A DNA stretch of 40,439 bases. Origin: Actinomycetales bacterium UBA1416 (GTDB lineage Bacteria > Actinomycetota > Actinomycetes > Actinomycetales > Actinomycetaceae). The notes below the pieces were generated by a model. The model had not been told where the DNA came from and did no database searches. It saw only the letters and a list, made by a program, of their open reading frames with translations. Positions 24,583 through 33,084 of the stretch are shown one piece after another (the stretch's first letter is position 1; every line of letters starts with the position of its first letter). The DNA is taken from NCBI GenBank assembly GCA_002304945.1, contig DBPQ01000007.1, positions 1-40,439 on the forward strand, in the 5' to 3' direction. The translations under genes were made by a program, and so were the position numbers.

Positions 24583-26535
24583 ATGAAACAACCTCGCTCA
24601 ATGAGGTCGATGGCAGCCCTTGGCGCCTTGGCTCTCGTGACACTCGCAGGAGCGCTGCCCGCCAGCGCGAAGAATGACAACGTCCCACCGGGTCAGGCAA
24701 TCGCCCAGTAACAGCGGCCGCCGGCGCCGCCCGGGAAGCCCGTCACGATCGACATCGCGGCGATCTCGGACTTCCATGGGCAGCTCGTGTCGGTGACTGA
24801 CCGCGATGGGAATGTCACCAATGGTGGTGCGCTCGGAGTGAGTGGTGTCATCCAGCAACTTCGCATGGACTCGGACGACCTCATCTTCGTGTCCAACGGC
24901 GACTCGGTTGGGGGATCGGCCTTCGAATCCGCGGTGCTCGGCGACATGCCCACTCTGGACGTGCTCAACGCGATGGGCCTCGAGCTCTCGAATGCGGGCA
25001 ACCACGAGTTCGACAAGGGATGGGCGGATTTCCGTGATCGGATCATGCCGGTCAGTGATTTCCCCTACATCAACTCGAACCTCACCAGCACCCCGGAACT
25101 CGAGGAACTGGCTGACTACACGATCGTGGAGAGTCAAGGCATCTCCGTCGCCTTCGTCGGGACGATCACGGAGGAGTTCCCGACCTTGGTCATGCCGACG
25201 GGAATCGAGGGCATTGACGTCTCCGACGCGGTGGACGCGGCGAACGCAGTCGCAGCCGACCTGTCCGATGGGAACAAGCTCAACGGTGAGGCGGACGTCG
25301 TCGTCGTCCTCACGCACGCCGGCTACCAGAGCTTGGCGACCGGCGACTTCTCCGGGGACGTGGACGCCGTGTTCACGGGGCACACCCACGGTAGCTACGA
25401 GGGCTCGATCCTCAATGGTGCTGGGGTGGCAATCCCCGTGCTTCAACCTCAGTCGGCAGGCACGACCGTCTCCCACCTGACCATCACCTACAAGCCAGCG
25501 ACAGGCAAGGCGGGAAACTCTAATCCGCGCATCATGAAGGTCGAGACTGAGACGATCAAGACGGCCGGATACGTCGACATGGCAACCGATGAGGTCAAGG
25601 ACATCGTGGAGGCCGCTGTGCTCGCGTCCGAGCCGCTCGGTGCCGTCGTCGTCGGTTTGCTTGAATCAGATCTGATGAGGCCAGAGGGAGGGTCAAGCCG
25701 TGGTGGAGAGTCCACGATCGGCAACTTCCTTGGCGGTGTCGCATTGTGGCAGGGTGACTTGGTCACCGGTGCCGACTTCGGCGTCATCAACCCCGGTGGT
25801 ATCCGTGCCAACCTCCTCGCCGGCGAGGTCACCTATCGAGAAGTCTTCAATGTGGCTCCCTTCGGGAACACGATGGCCACCCTCGACCTCACGGGTGAGC
25901 AGGTGGACCTCATGCTGGAGCAGCAGTTCGCGACCTACGTCGACGGGGTCCTGACCGCGAGGACGGGGGACCACCCCGTGCTTCGGCTCGGCATCTCCCA
26001 CAACGTGGAGTACGTTTACGATCCCACTGCTCCGGTCGGCGAGAAGGTCTCCGAGATCTTCATCGACAACTTGGCAGTGGACCCGGAGGCCACGTACACG
26101 GTGGCGAGCAACGCCTTCCTCCTGGCAGGCGGTGACGGCTTCAGCGTCTTCAGGAGCGGCACGAACTTCACGGGTGGGCCCGTGGATCTGGACTCCCTGA
26201 TCGACTACTTCGGCGAGTTCAGCCCGGTCGAGGTGGACTACTCGCAGGGCAGCACGGGCCTGCATCTGTCGGCACCGCTCGTCGCGGGAGAGACAGTGAC
26301 GGCGTCGATCTCCTCGCTCTCCTTCACGAACGCCGAGCCGAAGCCGGCAACGGTCGACCTCATCGTCAACGGCGAGGTTGTGGGCAACGATCTGACCATC
26401 GACAACACGGTGACTGTCAAGGCGGACCAGACCGGGCAGGCGACTGTCACGTTCGTGGTGCCCGACGGAGTGACTCCGGAGAACGCGGTGGTGCAGATCG
26501 TCACGAACGACGGCTCCACCAACATCGAATTCTGA
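24583..26535 (+). pseudogene. Secreted 5'-nucleotidase/cyclic phosphodiesterase gene with an in-frame TAA
   Basis: The reading frame from ATG 24583 encodes a Sec signal peptide (basic MKQPRSMRSM, hydrophobic core, ASA-K cut near 29/30) and then stops at TAA 24709-24711, codon 43. The same frame continues open for 607 codons with every expected element: the metallophosphatase motifs SDFHG, NGD, GNHEFD, THAG and TGHTHG, then the C-terminal nucleotidase domain with NPGGIRANL, FGNTMATLDLTGEQ and AGGDGFSVF, and an Ig-like tail ending at 26535. The context CAG-TAA-CAG suggests a CAA-to-TAA change. A restart at GTG 24787 would lose the signal peptide and the DFH metal ligands. UAA is not a Sec or Pyl codon. 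It is either a recent pseudogene, leaky readthrough or a sequencing error. Codon usage is somewhat less GC-biased than in neighbours. Confidence 0.82.
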
Positions 26536-26551
26536 ACCGGCCAATCAGCTG

Positions 26552-26589
26552 AACGGAGACCTCACTCCCTGCGGAGTGGGGTCTCCGTT
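26552..26589 (+). terminator. Terminator after the nucleotidase gene
   Basis: A 17-bp stem (26552-26568 with 26573-26589) with one G-U wobble and a 4-nt CTGC loop, 17 nt after the stop. The 5' arm begins AACGGAG and the 3' arm ends CTCCGTT, so it would also work on the opposite strand. Confidence 0.85.
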
Positions 26590-26613
26590 CTCCGCGGGGG
26601 CGATACTGAGAGG

Positions 26614-27024
26614 ATGAGAACAACGGATCCTGAACGCGGTGCCAAAGCGGTTCGCGCTGCCCTCGCCGTTCTGGATGGCGGGGGCCGGACTCTCGGTCGG
26701 CGGACTGGCATCACAGAACACAACCTTCTGGGCGCAGCGCGTTGGACGCTCGGCCTCCTAGAAGAGACGCACCGGGGTGACGGGCTCGAGGTGCGGGTGC
26801 CCCGCGTGGGGACAGTGCACATCCTCGACGGCTCCACGGACGACCCTGCGCCGAGCGTCGTCCACATGGAACCCGAGGTATGGGTGCTGCTCGCCTCTGG
26901 ACGGATCGACTGGGCAACCGCCCACTCTCGAGGTCTCGTGAGCGCCTCCGGGCCTCGGGCCGACCTCAGTGGAGTCCTACCTCTCGTGGACGTCTCGGAG
27001 CCGCAGGAGCCCGGCTCCGAGTGA
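26614..27024 (+). CDS. Sterol-carrier-like (SCP_3) protein, copy 1
   Basis: This 136-aa protein is clearly paralogous to the next gene. Shared blocks are RWTLGLL (43-49), EVRVPRVGTVHILDGS, PEVWVLLASGRIDW, and RGLVSASGPRADLSGVLPL. The SCP2-like family with this C-terminus is found beside purF in other actinobacteria (Rv0807-like), but its function is unknown. No signal peptide or membrane segment is seen. GATACT lies 6 nt before the ATG with no good ribosome site, so a leaderless start is possible. Codon use is less GC-extreme than in copy 2, resembling the nucleotidase gene before it. Confidence 0.75.
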   Translation: MRTTDPERGAKAVRAALAVLDGGGRTLGRRTGITEHNLLGAARWTLGLLEETHRGDGLEVRVPRVGTVHILDGSTDDPAPSVVHMEPEVWVLLASGRIDWATAHSRGLVSASGPRADLSGVLPLVDVSEPQEPGSE

Positions 27025-27029
27025 GTCCC

Positions 27030-27395
27030 ATGCGAGCACGTATCGATCCCGCCCGGGGCCGTGCCGCGCTGACCGCGGCGCTCGGCCCGGAGCCCGCCCG
27101 CCAGGACCAGCTCACCGCCGTCCGGTGGACCCTCGGCCTCCTCGCGGACCACCGCCCCGGCCGGAGCGTCGAGGTGCGCGTCCCGCCCGCCGGCGCCGTC
27201 CAGGCGATCGACGGCGGCCCCACCCACCGCCGCGGCACCCCGCCGAACGTGGTCGAGATGGCGCCCGAGGTGTGGCTCGAACTGGCCGCCGGTAGGCTGG
27301 CGTGGCCCGACGCAGTCGCCCGGGGCCTCGTCTCCGCGTCCGGCACGCGCGCCGACCTCAGCGACTGCCTCCCCCTGAGGATCGAGGACGAGTGA
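27030..27395 (+). CDS. Sterol-carrier-like (SCP_3) protein, copy 2
   Basis: This 121-aa protein carries RWTLGLL at 32-38, VEVRVPPAGAVQAIDGG, PEVWLELAAGRLAWPDA and RGLVSASGTRADLSDCLPL. Its GC-rich codon use and position in the chain leading to purF make it the likely ancestral copy, matching the actinobacterial order SCP-like, purF, purM, DUF3073. The ATG at 27030 is 5 nt after the stop of copy 1 and the protein aligns with copy 1 from there. Its stop overlaps the next GTG (GTGA). Function unknown; the family is annotated by fold similarity only. Confidence 0.78.
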   Translation: MRARIDPARGRAALTAALGPEPARQDQLTAVRWTLGLLADHRPGRSVEVRVPPAGAVQAIDGGPTHRRGTPPNVVEMAPEVWLELAAGRLAWPDAVARGLVSASGTRADLSDCLPLRIEDE

Positions 27396-27793
27396 CCGAC
27401 CAGCCCGACGCCGTCGCCGCCGCTGCATCGGACACCACCTCGTCTCCACCCGCCGCGCCTCCGCCCACCACTGACGCCCCCATCGAGGTCCTCCACCGGC
27501 GGGCGCCGCGCTACGGGCGCTTCGTGCTCACCGGCCTGCTGCTCGGAGGCGTCGCCTCCTTCGCCATCGCGATCGCCACGCGGGGCTGGAGCGCCCTGAC
27601 CACGTCGAACACGTTCTGGCTCCTCCTCATGGTCCTCGGCGTCCTCGGCATGCTGCTCGGGGCGCTCGTCGCGTACCTGGTCGACCGCCGTTCCATCGCC
27701 GCCATCGAGGCCGAGGCCGCCGCCGCGCGCGCGGAGGCGGCCACTCCGCGGGTGACCGCCCCGGAGACGACCACCCCGGAGGCCGCCTCGTGA
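27392..27793 (+). CDS. Small two-helix membrane protein
   Basis: This 133-aa protein has a disordered Ala/Ser/Pro-rich N-terminus (1-32), membrane helices at about 44-63 and 75-97, and a cytoplasmic tail rich in Ala and Glu (helical, 101-118) then Thr/Pro-rich. Both ends are probably cytoplasmic, since RRAPRYGR and VDRR flank the helices. Overlaps of 4 nt with both neighbours (GTGA at 27392 and 27790) place it firmly in the SCP-RNB transcript. No family is recognised with confidence. Confidence 0.7.
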   Translation: MTDQPDAVAAAASDTTSSPPAAPPPTTDAPIEVLHRRAPRYGRFVLTGLLLGGVASFAIAIATRGWSALTTSNTFWLLLMVLGVLGMLLGALVAYLVDRRSIAAIEAEAAAARAEAATPRVTAPETTTPEAAS

Positions 27794-29247
27794 CCCAGCG
27801 CCACCTGAACGCCGCCGTCGTCCCCGACGACCTTCTCGTGCCCCTCCGCGAGCTCCGTGCCGAACTCGAGATCCCCGAGGGCTTCTCCCCCCAGGCAGAG
27901 GCCGACGCCGCGGCCGCCGCCCGCCGTCCCCAACCCGGCGAGGACCGCACGGCCATCCCGTTCATCACCATCGACCCGCCCGGTTCCATGGACCTGGACC
28001 AGGCCGTCCACCTCGAGGCCCGCGGCACCGGCACGCGCGTACGGTACGCGATCGCCGCCGTCGGGCGCCTCGTGGAGCCCGGCAGCGCCCTGGACGCCGA
28101 GATCCGGGCCCGCGGCGTCACCGTGTACGGCCCCGGTCACTCCTTCCCGCTCCACCCGCGCGTCCTCTCCGCCGACGCCGCCTCCCTCCTGCCCGGTGCG
28201 GTGCGCTCCGCCTACGTGTGGACCATCGACCTCGACGACGCCGGCGCGCCCGTGGCCGCGCGCGTCGAGCTGGCGCGGGTGCGGTCGGTCGCACGCTTCA
28301 CCTACGCCGAGGTCCAGGCCGCCCTCGACGCCGGCACCGAGCTCCCCGGCGCGCCGGCCGACTTCCCGCGGCTGTTCGAGCGGGTGGGGCTTGCTCGGCA
28401 GGGAATCGAACGTCAACGCGGAGGGGTGTCCCTCGACATCCCCGAGCAGATCGTGGAGAGGGACGAGTCCGGCGGCTACCGGCTCGACTTCCGCGCCACC
28501 CTGCCCGCCGAGGGCTACAACGCCCAGATCTCCCTGCTCACCGGGATGGAGGCCGCCCGTCTCATGCGGGAGGCGGGCATCGGCGTGTTCCGTACCCTCC
28601 CGGACGCCCAGAACCGGGACGTGCAGCGGCTGCGCCGGTGTGCGCGCGCCCTCGAGCTCACGTGGCCGAAGGCGATGGAGTACCCGGACTTCGTGCGCTC
28701 CCTCGACTCCGCCCTCCCCACGCACGCCGCGTTTCTCGATCAGGCCACCACCCTCTTCCGCGGCGCCGGCTACGAGGTGTTCGACGGTGCTGCACCGGAG
28801 GCGCCCCTCCCGCACGGTGCGATCGCCGCGGAGTACGCCCACGTCACCGCGCCGCTGCGCCGGCTCGTGGACCGGTTCGGCCTGGAGATCTGCCTCGCCC
28901 ACAGCCAGGGCACGGAGGTCCCGGAGCACGTCCGCGCAGCCCTGCCCTCCCTGCCGGAGACCATGGCCACGGCCACCCGGCGGGCGAACGCCTACGAGCG
29001 CGGCGCCGTCGACGTGATGGAGGCCCTCGTGCTGGCACCGTACGTGGGGCGGGAGTTCGCCGCCGTCGTCGTCGACGTGGATGACCGGCCCCGCAGGAAC
29101 GGGGGCCAGCGGGGCACGGTCATGGTGGAGGACCCGGCGGTCGAGGCGTGGGTGTACGGCGAGGACCTGCCGATCGGCGAGGAGGTGCGCGTCCGGTTGG
29201 TGGAGGCCACCCCGGCCACCCGCATCGTCCGGTTCGAGCTGGCGTAG
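27790..29247 (+). CDS. RNB-domain exoribonuclease (RNase II/R family)
   Basis: This 485-aa protein matches the RNB catalytic domain of 3'-5' exoribonucleases. ITIDPPGSMDLDQAV at 59-73 holds the acidic metal-binding cluster; FPLHPRVLSADAASLLPG and the later EYAHVTAPLRRLVDRFG (near 346-362) match the RNB signature around its conserved Arg residues. It is shorter than RNase R (~800 aa) and lacks obvious N-terminal cold-shock domains, so it is the compact actinobacterial form, with perhaps a small OB-like C-terminus (after ~420). Start GTG 27790 overlaps the previous stop. purF starts 32 nt after its stop from its own promoter. Confidence 0.88.
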   Translation: MTQRHLNAAVVPDDLLVPLRELRAELEIPEGFSPQAEADAAAAARRPQPGEDRTAIPFITIDPPGSMDLDQAVHLEARGTGTRVRYAIAAVGRLVEPGSALDAEIRARGVTVYGPGHSFPLHPRVLSADAASLLPGAVRSAYVWTIDLDDAGAPVAARVELARVRSVARFTYAEVQAALDAGTELPGAPADFPRLFERVGLARQGIERQRGGVSLDIPEQIVERDESGGYRLDFRATLPAEGYNAQISLLTGMEAARLMREAGIGVFRTLPDAQNRDVQRLRRCARALELTWPKAMEYPDFVRSLDSALPTHAAFLDQATTLFRGAGYEVFDGAAPEAPLPHGAIAAEYAHVTAPLRRLVDRFGLEICLAHSQGTEVPEHVRAALPSLPETMATATRRANAYERGAVDVMEALVLAPYVGREFAAVVVDVDDRPRRNGGQRGTVMVEDPAVEAWVYGEDLPIGEEVRVRLVEATPATRIVRFELA

Positions 29248-29266
29248 GAGCTGCCGGCGCGGGCGG

Positions 29267-29272
29267 TAGGGT
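29267..29272 (+). promoter_or_regulatory. -10 box of a leaderless purF transcript
   Basis: TAGGGT lies 7 nt before the chosen GTG start of purF, and no Shine-Dalgarno is present. It is the same arrangement as at purD, tetR, xth and ugpQ. Confidence 0.5.
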
Positions 29273-29279
29273 GGGCTCC

Positions 29280-30767
29280 GTGGCGCGAGGCGACGGTCGG
29301 CTGACCCATGAGCTGCTCCCCGGCGAGAAGGGTCCGCAGGACTCGTGCGGGGTGTTCGGCGTCTGGGCGCCCGGCGAGGACGTGGCCCGGCTGACCTACT
29401 TCGGCCTCTACGCCCTCCAGCACCGGGGCCAGGAGTCCGCCGGGATCGCCACGTCGGACGGCTCTCAGATCCTCGTGTACAAGGACATGGGCCTGGTCTC
29501 CCAGGTGTTCGACGACACCGCGCTGTCCTCGCTGCGCGGCCAGATCGCGCTCGGCCACACCCGCTACTCCACCTCCGGTGCCTCCACCTGGGAGAACGCC
29601 CAGCCCACGCTCGGCCCCACCGCGGCGGGCACCGTGGCGCTCGGCCACAACGGCAACCTGACCAACACCCCCGAGCTGATGCTGCTGGCCAGCGAACGCT
29701 ACGGGGCGGACCTGCGCGGCGAGTTGGGGCGCGGCTCCTCCACGGACACCGCCGTCATCACCACCCTCCTGCGCGGGAACCCAGCGGACCCGAACCCCAG
29801 CCTCCTGCGGAACGCCCAGGAGACCCTGCCCCTCCTGGAGGGCGCCTTCTCGCTCGCGTTCATCGACGAGTCCACCCTCTACGCCGCCCGGGACCGGTAC
29901 GGACTGCGCCCCCTCGTGCTGGGCCGTCTCCCCGCCGGGTGGGCCGTGGCCTCGGAGACAGCCGCCCTCGACATCGTCGGCGCCACGTTCGTGCGCGAGA
30001 TCGAGCCAGGGGAGTTGCTCACGGTCAACGAGGACGGGCTGAACTCCTACCGCTTCGCGGAACCCGCCCCGGCGGGCTGCATCTTCGAGTACGTCTACCT
30101 CGCCCGCCCGGACACCCGCATCGCGGGCCGGTCCGTCAACTCCTCCCGCCTCGAGATGGGGCGCACCCTGGCCCGCGAGCACCCCGTGGACGCGGACCTC
30201 GTGATCCCGACGCCGGACTCCGGCACCCCCGCCGCCATCGGCTACGCGCAGGGCTCGGGGATCCCGTTCGCCAACGGGCTCGTGAAGAACGCCTACGTGG
30301 GGCGTACCTTCATCCAGCCCACCCAGACCATCCGCCAGCTCGGCATCCGCCTCAAGCTCAACCCCCTCCGCGAGGTCATCGAGGGCAAACGGCTCGTGGT
30401 GGTGGACGACTCCATCGTCCGCGGCAACACCCAACGCGCCCTCGTCCGCATGCTCCGCGAGGCCGGCGCTGCGGAGGTGCACGTGCGCATCTCCTCGCCG
30501 CCCGTGAAGTGGCCCTGCTTCTTCGGCATCGACTTCGCCACCCGCGCCCAGCTCATCGCCAACGGGCTGAGCATCGAGGAGATCCGCGCCAACATCGAGG
30601 CGGACTCCCTCGGGTACATCTCGCTCGAGGGCATGGTGGCGGCCACCACCATCCCCGCCGATCGCCTCTGCACCGCCTGCTTCACCGGAAACTACCCGGC
30701 GCCCATCCCACGCGCCGCGCCACTCCACCAGACCACCCTCCCGCTCGCCGACCTGGAGACCCCATGA
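29280..30767 (+). CDS. purF: Amidophosphoribosyltransferase
   Basis: This 495-aa enzyme catalyses the committed first step of purine synthesis: PRPP plus glutamine gives phosphoribosylamine. The N-terminal nucleophile hydrolase domain begins at Cys23 in DSCGVFG after a 22-residue propeptide, as in Bacillus-type PurF. The PRPP loop is VVVDDSIVRGNT at 373-384. Cys267, Cys413, Cys464 and Cys467 match the four ligands of the [4Fe-4S] cluster in that type, so the enzyme may be oxygen-sensitive. The start is taken as GTG 29280 because the promoter-like TAGGGT ends 7 nt before it; an open frame further upstream overlaps the ribonuclease gene. It overlaps purM by 4 nt (ATGA). Confidence 0.96.
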   Translation: MARGDGRLTHELLPGEKGPQDSCGVFGVWAPGEDVARLTYFGLYALQHRGQESAGIATSDGSQILVYKDMGLVSQVFDDTALSSLRGQIALGHTRYSTSGASTWENAQPTLGPTAAGTVALGHNGNLTNTPELMLLASERYGADLRGELGRGSSTDTAVITTLLRGNPADPNPSLLRNAQETLPLLEGAFSLAFIDESTLYAARDRYGLRPLVLGRLPAGWAVASETAALDIVGATFVREIEPGELLTVNEDGLNSYRFAEPAPAGCIFEYVYLARPDTRIAGRSVNSSRLEMGRTLAREHPVDADLVIPTPDSGTPAAIGYAQGSGIPFANGLVKNAYVGRTFIQPTQTIRQLGIRLKLNPLREVIEGKRLVVVDDSIVRGNTQRALVRMLREAGAAEVHVRISSPPVKWPCFFGIDFATRAQLIANGLSIEEIRANIEADSLGYISLEGMVAATTIPADRLCTACFTGNYPAPIPRAAPLHQTTLPLADLETP

Positions 30768-31849
30768 GCCTCAACTACGCCGCCGCCGGGGTGGACACCG
30801 CAGCCGGGGACCACGCCGTCGAACTCATGAAGTCCGCGGTGGCGGCCACCCACACCCCGGCGGTGCTGACCGGCGCCGGCGGCTTCGCCGGCATGTACGA
30901 CGCCTCCGCCCTCCTCGCCATGAAGCGCCCCGTCCTCGCCACCTCCACCGACGGGGTCGGCACCAAGATCCGCATCGCCCAGGCGATGGGGGTCCACCAC
31001 ACGATCGGGCAGGACCTCGTGGCGATGGTGGTCGACGATCTCGTGGTCTCCGGGGCCACCCCCCTCTTCATGACCGATTACATCGCCTGCGGGAAGGTGG
31101 TGCCACAGCGCATCGCGGACATCGTGCGTGGCATCGCCGAGGCGTGCGCCGCCACCGGCACCGCCCTCGTCGGGGGAGAGACGGCTGAGCACCCCGGCGT
31201 CATGGACCCGGACGACTACGACGTCGCGGGCGCTGCCACCGGCGTCGTGGACGCCGAGGCGATCCTCGGCCCCCATCTCGTGGCCGACGGCGACCGCGTG
31301 GTCGCGCTCGCGTCCTCCGGCCTCCACTCGAACGGGTACTCCCTCGTGCGCCGCATCGTCGAGGTGGCCGGCTGGTCCCTCGAGCGCGACGTCCCCGAGT
31401 TCGGCCGCACCCTGGGGGAGGAACTCCTCGAACCGACGCGGCTCTACACCCGGCTCTGCCTCTCCATGCTGCCCGGCGTGCACGCGTTCGCGCACGTGAC
31501 GGGAGGCGGGCTCGCCGCCAACCTGGCGCGCGTTCTGCCGGAGGGGGCGCTCGCCGTCGTCGACCGCCGGGAGATCGCGCCGCCGCCGGTGTTCCGGGTG
31601 CTGCGCGAGCTGGGTGACGTCACCTGGGACGACCTCGAGGGCACCTTCAACCTGGGGGTGGGCATGCTCGCGGTGGTTCCCGCCGACGCGGAGGCGCGGA
31701 TCATCGGGGCCGCCCGTGACGCGGGCGTCGAGGCCTGGACCATCGGGGAGGTGCGCGTGGGCGGCCAAGCACCAGCGGGTGCGACGGTGGTGAGCGGCAC
31801 CAAGGGCATCGCCGCGGGGGCAGTCGCCCTCGGGGGTACCTACAGCTGA
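30764..31849 (+). CDS. purM: Phosphoribosylformylglycinamidine cyclo-ligase (AIR synthetase)
   Basis: The product, 361 aa, performs ATP-dependent ring closure of FGAM to AIR (step 5). Seen: SYAAAGVD-like NYAAAGVDTAAGD at the start, STDGVGTK at 61-68, GQDLVAMVVDDLVVSGA, GGETAEHPG, SSGLHSNGYSLVRR, and HVTGGGLAANLARVLP. Length is normal. The ATG overlaps the purF stop, so the two are coupled. The stop is 9 nt from that of convergent DUF3073, leaving no room for a separate terminator. Confidence 0.97.
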   Translation: MSLNYAAAGVDTAAGDHAVELMKSAVAATHTPAVLTGAGGFAGMYDASALLAMKRPVLATSTDGVGTKIRIAQAMGVHHTIGQDLVAMVVDDLVVSGATPLFMTDYIACGKVVPQRIADIVRGIAEACAATGTALVGGETAEHPGVMDPDDYDVAGAATGVVDAEAILGPHLVADGDRVVALASSGLHSNGYSLVRRIVEVAGWSLERDVPEFGRTLGEELLEPTRLYTRLCLSMLPGVHAFAHVTGGGLAANLARVLPEGALAVVDRREIAPPPVFRVLRELGDVTWDDLEGTFNLGVGMLAVVPADAEARIIGAARDAGVEAWTIGEVRVGGQAPAGATVVSGTKGIAAGAVALGGTYS

Positions 31850-31858
31850 ACGGGCTCC

Positions 31859-32059
31859 CTAGCGGCGGGGGCTCCAGTCGTCGTCCTCGTCGGTGGCCGG
31901 CGGGATCTCGTACTCGTCGTAGTCCTCGTCATCCTCGTCGACGGCGGACCGGGTGCCGGTGAGCTCCCGCTCCAGCGCCTGGTAGTCAGTGTCCGGGCTG
32001 AAGTACTTCAGCCTGCGTGCGACTTTCGTCTGCTTAGCCTTCTGACGGCCGCGCCCCAT
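31859..32059 (-). CDS. DUF3073 family small protein
   Basis: This 66-aa protein begins MGRGRQKAKQTKVARRLKYF, the hallmark of the actinobacterial DUF3073 family (Rv0810c-like), and ends in a strongly acidic tail (DEDDEDYDEYE and beyond). A basic head with an acidic tail suggests nucleic-acid or protein binding, but the function is unknown. The ATG at 32059 is chosen because the family starts there; upstream in-frame residues are not conserved. Its position convergent with purM is conserved in mycobacteria. Confidence 0.88.
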   Translation of the reverse strand: MGRGRQKAKQTKVARRLKYFSPDTDYQALERELTGTRSAVDEDDEDYDEYEIPPATDEDDDWSPRR

Positions 32060-32173
32060 GGCTACGACCCCCTTCGACGTAGAGGCGGGATCGTGCACCC
32101 CTGGTGCGGTCCCGAGCGAGTGGTCAATGTTTCGTGGGTCAAACTTACATGCTCCTGGCACGTCAATGCCATT

Positions 32174-32200
32174 CCTGCCCCCTCGGTGGACGGGGGCAGG
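32174..32200 (-). terminator. Hairpin after the DUF3618 gene
   Basis: A 9-bp stem (32174-32182 with 32192-32200; CCTGCCCCC against GGGGGCAGG) and a 9-nt loop, 19 nt downstream of the DUF3618 stop on the minus strand. It lies between that operon and DUF3073. Confidence 0.55.
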
Positions 32201-32218
32201 GGACCTCGCCCGGTGCGT

Positions 32219-32584
32219 TCAGTGGCGACGGCGGAGGAACGCGCCGGCGATGAGGGCCGCCGCCCCGGCCACCACGCCGCCGATGATCGCGATCGCCCTG
32301 GGATCCCCCTCGGCGGCCTCCTCGACGACGTCCTTCGCCTTCACGGACGCGGTCTCCGCGAAGCCGGCCGCCTTGCCGGTCGCCGTGTCCGCCCAGGCCA
32401 TCGCCTTGTCGTTCAGGTCGGCAGCGGTCGCCCTGGCGGTCTGCTTGGCGTTCTCGATCTGCGTCTTCGGGCTGAGCCGCTCGGAGAGCACGTTGACGGT
32501 GTCGGTGAGCTCGGCCCGGGTGCGGGCGAGATCGGCCTCGATCTGCTCGGCGGAGCGCTTGGGAGCCTTGCTGCTGTCGCTCAT
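32219..32584 (-). CDS. DUF3618 domain membrane-anchored protein
   Basis: The protein has 121 aa. The N-terminal RSAEQIEADLARTRAELTDTVN with LSERLSPK at 34-41 is the DUF3618 signature. The middle (42-90) is Ala/Lys/Glu-rich and helical, and a single C-terminal membrane helix at about 97-116 ends in RRRH. The expected topology is a cytoplasmic amphipathic region with a C-terminal anchor. Function unknown. The ATG overlaps the preceding Holin-X stop (ATGA). This pair is a common actinobacterial module, sometimes with a third, DUF4235-like gene that is absent here. Confidence 0.82.
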   Translation of the reverse strand: MSDSSKAPKRSAEQIEADLARTRAELTDTVNVLSERLSPKTQIENAKQTARATAADLNDKAMAWADTATGKAAGFAETASVKAKDVVEEAAEGDPRAIAIIGGVVAGAAALIAGAFLRRRH

Positions 32585-33000
32585 TGCTGAATCCCCTTCT
32601 TGGCGGCGTCGACGTCCATCTTGAGGCCCGTCTTCGGGTCCACCTCGAACTGCTTGGAGGCATCGAGTTGCTTCTTGCCGACGAGCGCGAGGATCGCCAC
32701 GACGATCAGCAGGACGACGCCGACGATGAGGGCGGAGGCCCACAGGGGGAGCCACACGTACAGGCCCCAGACCGCGGCGAGCAGGAGGATGCCCAGCGCG
32801 TACAGGGCGAGGACGCCCGCGGCCGCGAACATGCCGGCGCCGGCACCGAGCCTGGTTGCCTTCGCCTTGAGATTGGTCTGCGCCAGCTCGATCTCGCCAC
32901 GGATCAGTGCGGAGAACTGCTCCGACACCTTGGAGACGAGCTCACCGATCGTCGGGGGTGCGCCCACCGGCGGGGTCGAGGGATTCTCGTGTGTGCTCAC
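32581..33000 (-). CDS. Actinobacterial Holin-X (Phage_holin_3_6) family membrane protein
   Basis: This 139-aa protein has an amphipathic N-terminal part (TIGELVSKVSEQFSALIRGEIELAQTNLKAKATR, about 17-50, described by position) followed by two membrane helices at about 53-79 and 83-108 and a charged cytoplasmic tail. This matches the family named for distant holin similarity; there is no sign of a prophage, so a lytic role is unlikely. The GTG at 33000 is chosen because AAGGAG lies 9 nt before it. An ATG at 33021 (adding MPKESLP) is possible, since TACCGT lies 8 nt upstream of it. Confidence 0.78.
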   Translation of the reverse strand: MSTHENPSTPPVGAPPTIGELVSKVSEQFSALIRGEIELAQTNLKAKATRLGAGAGMFAAAGVLALYALGILLLAAVWGLYVWLPLWASALIVGVVLLIVVAILALVGKKQLDASKQFEVDPKTGLKMDVDAAKKGIQQ

Positions 33001-33084
33001 TGGAAGGGACTCCTTTGGCATACGTGAAGACGGTAACCACGCCATTGTCCCCGTTCTGGGCGGGGTTCGCACGACCAGTCGCCC

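Noticed and set aside
24709..24711. Selenocysteine or pyrrolysine recoding of the internal stop in the nucleotidase gene
   Set aside because: Those systems use UGA and UAG; this codon is UAA and no recoding structure is evident.
32581..33000. Prophage remnant suggested by the holin-like protein
   Set aside because: The Holin-X family is a general actinobacterial membrane protein family, and no other phage gene is nearby.
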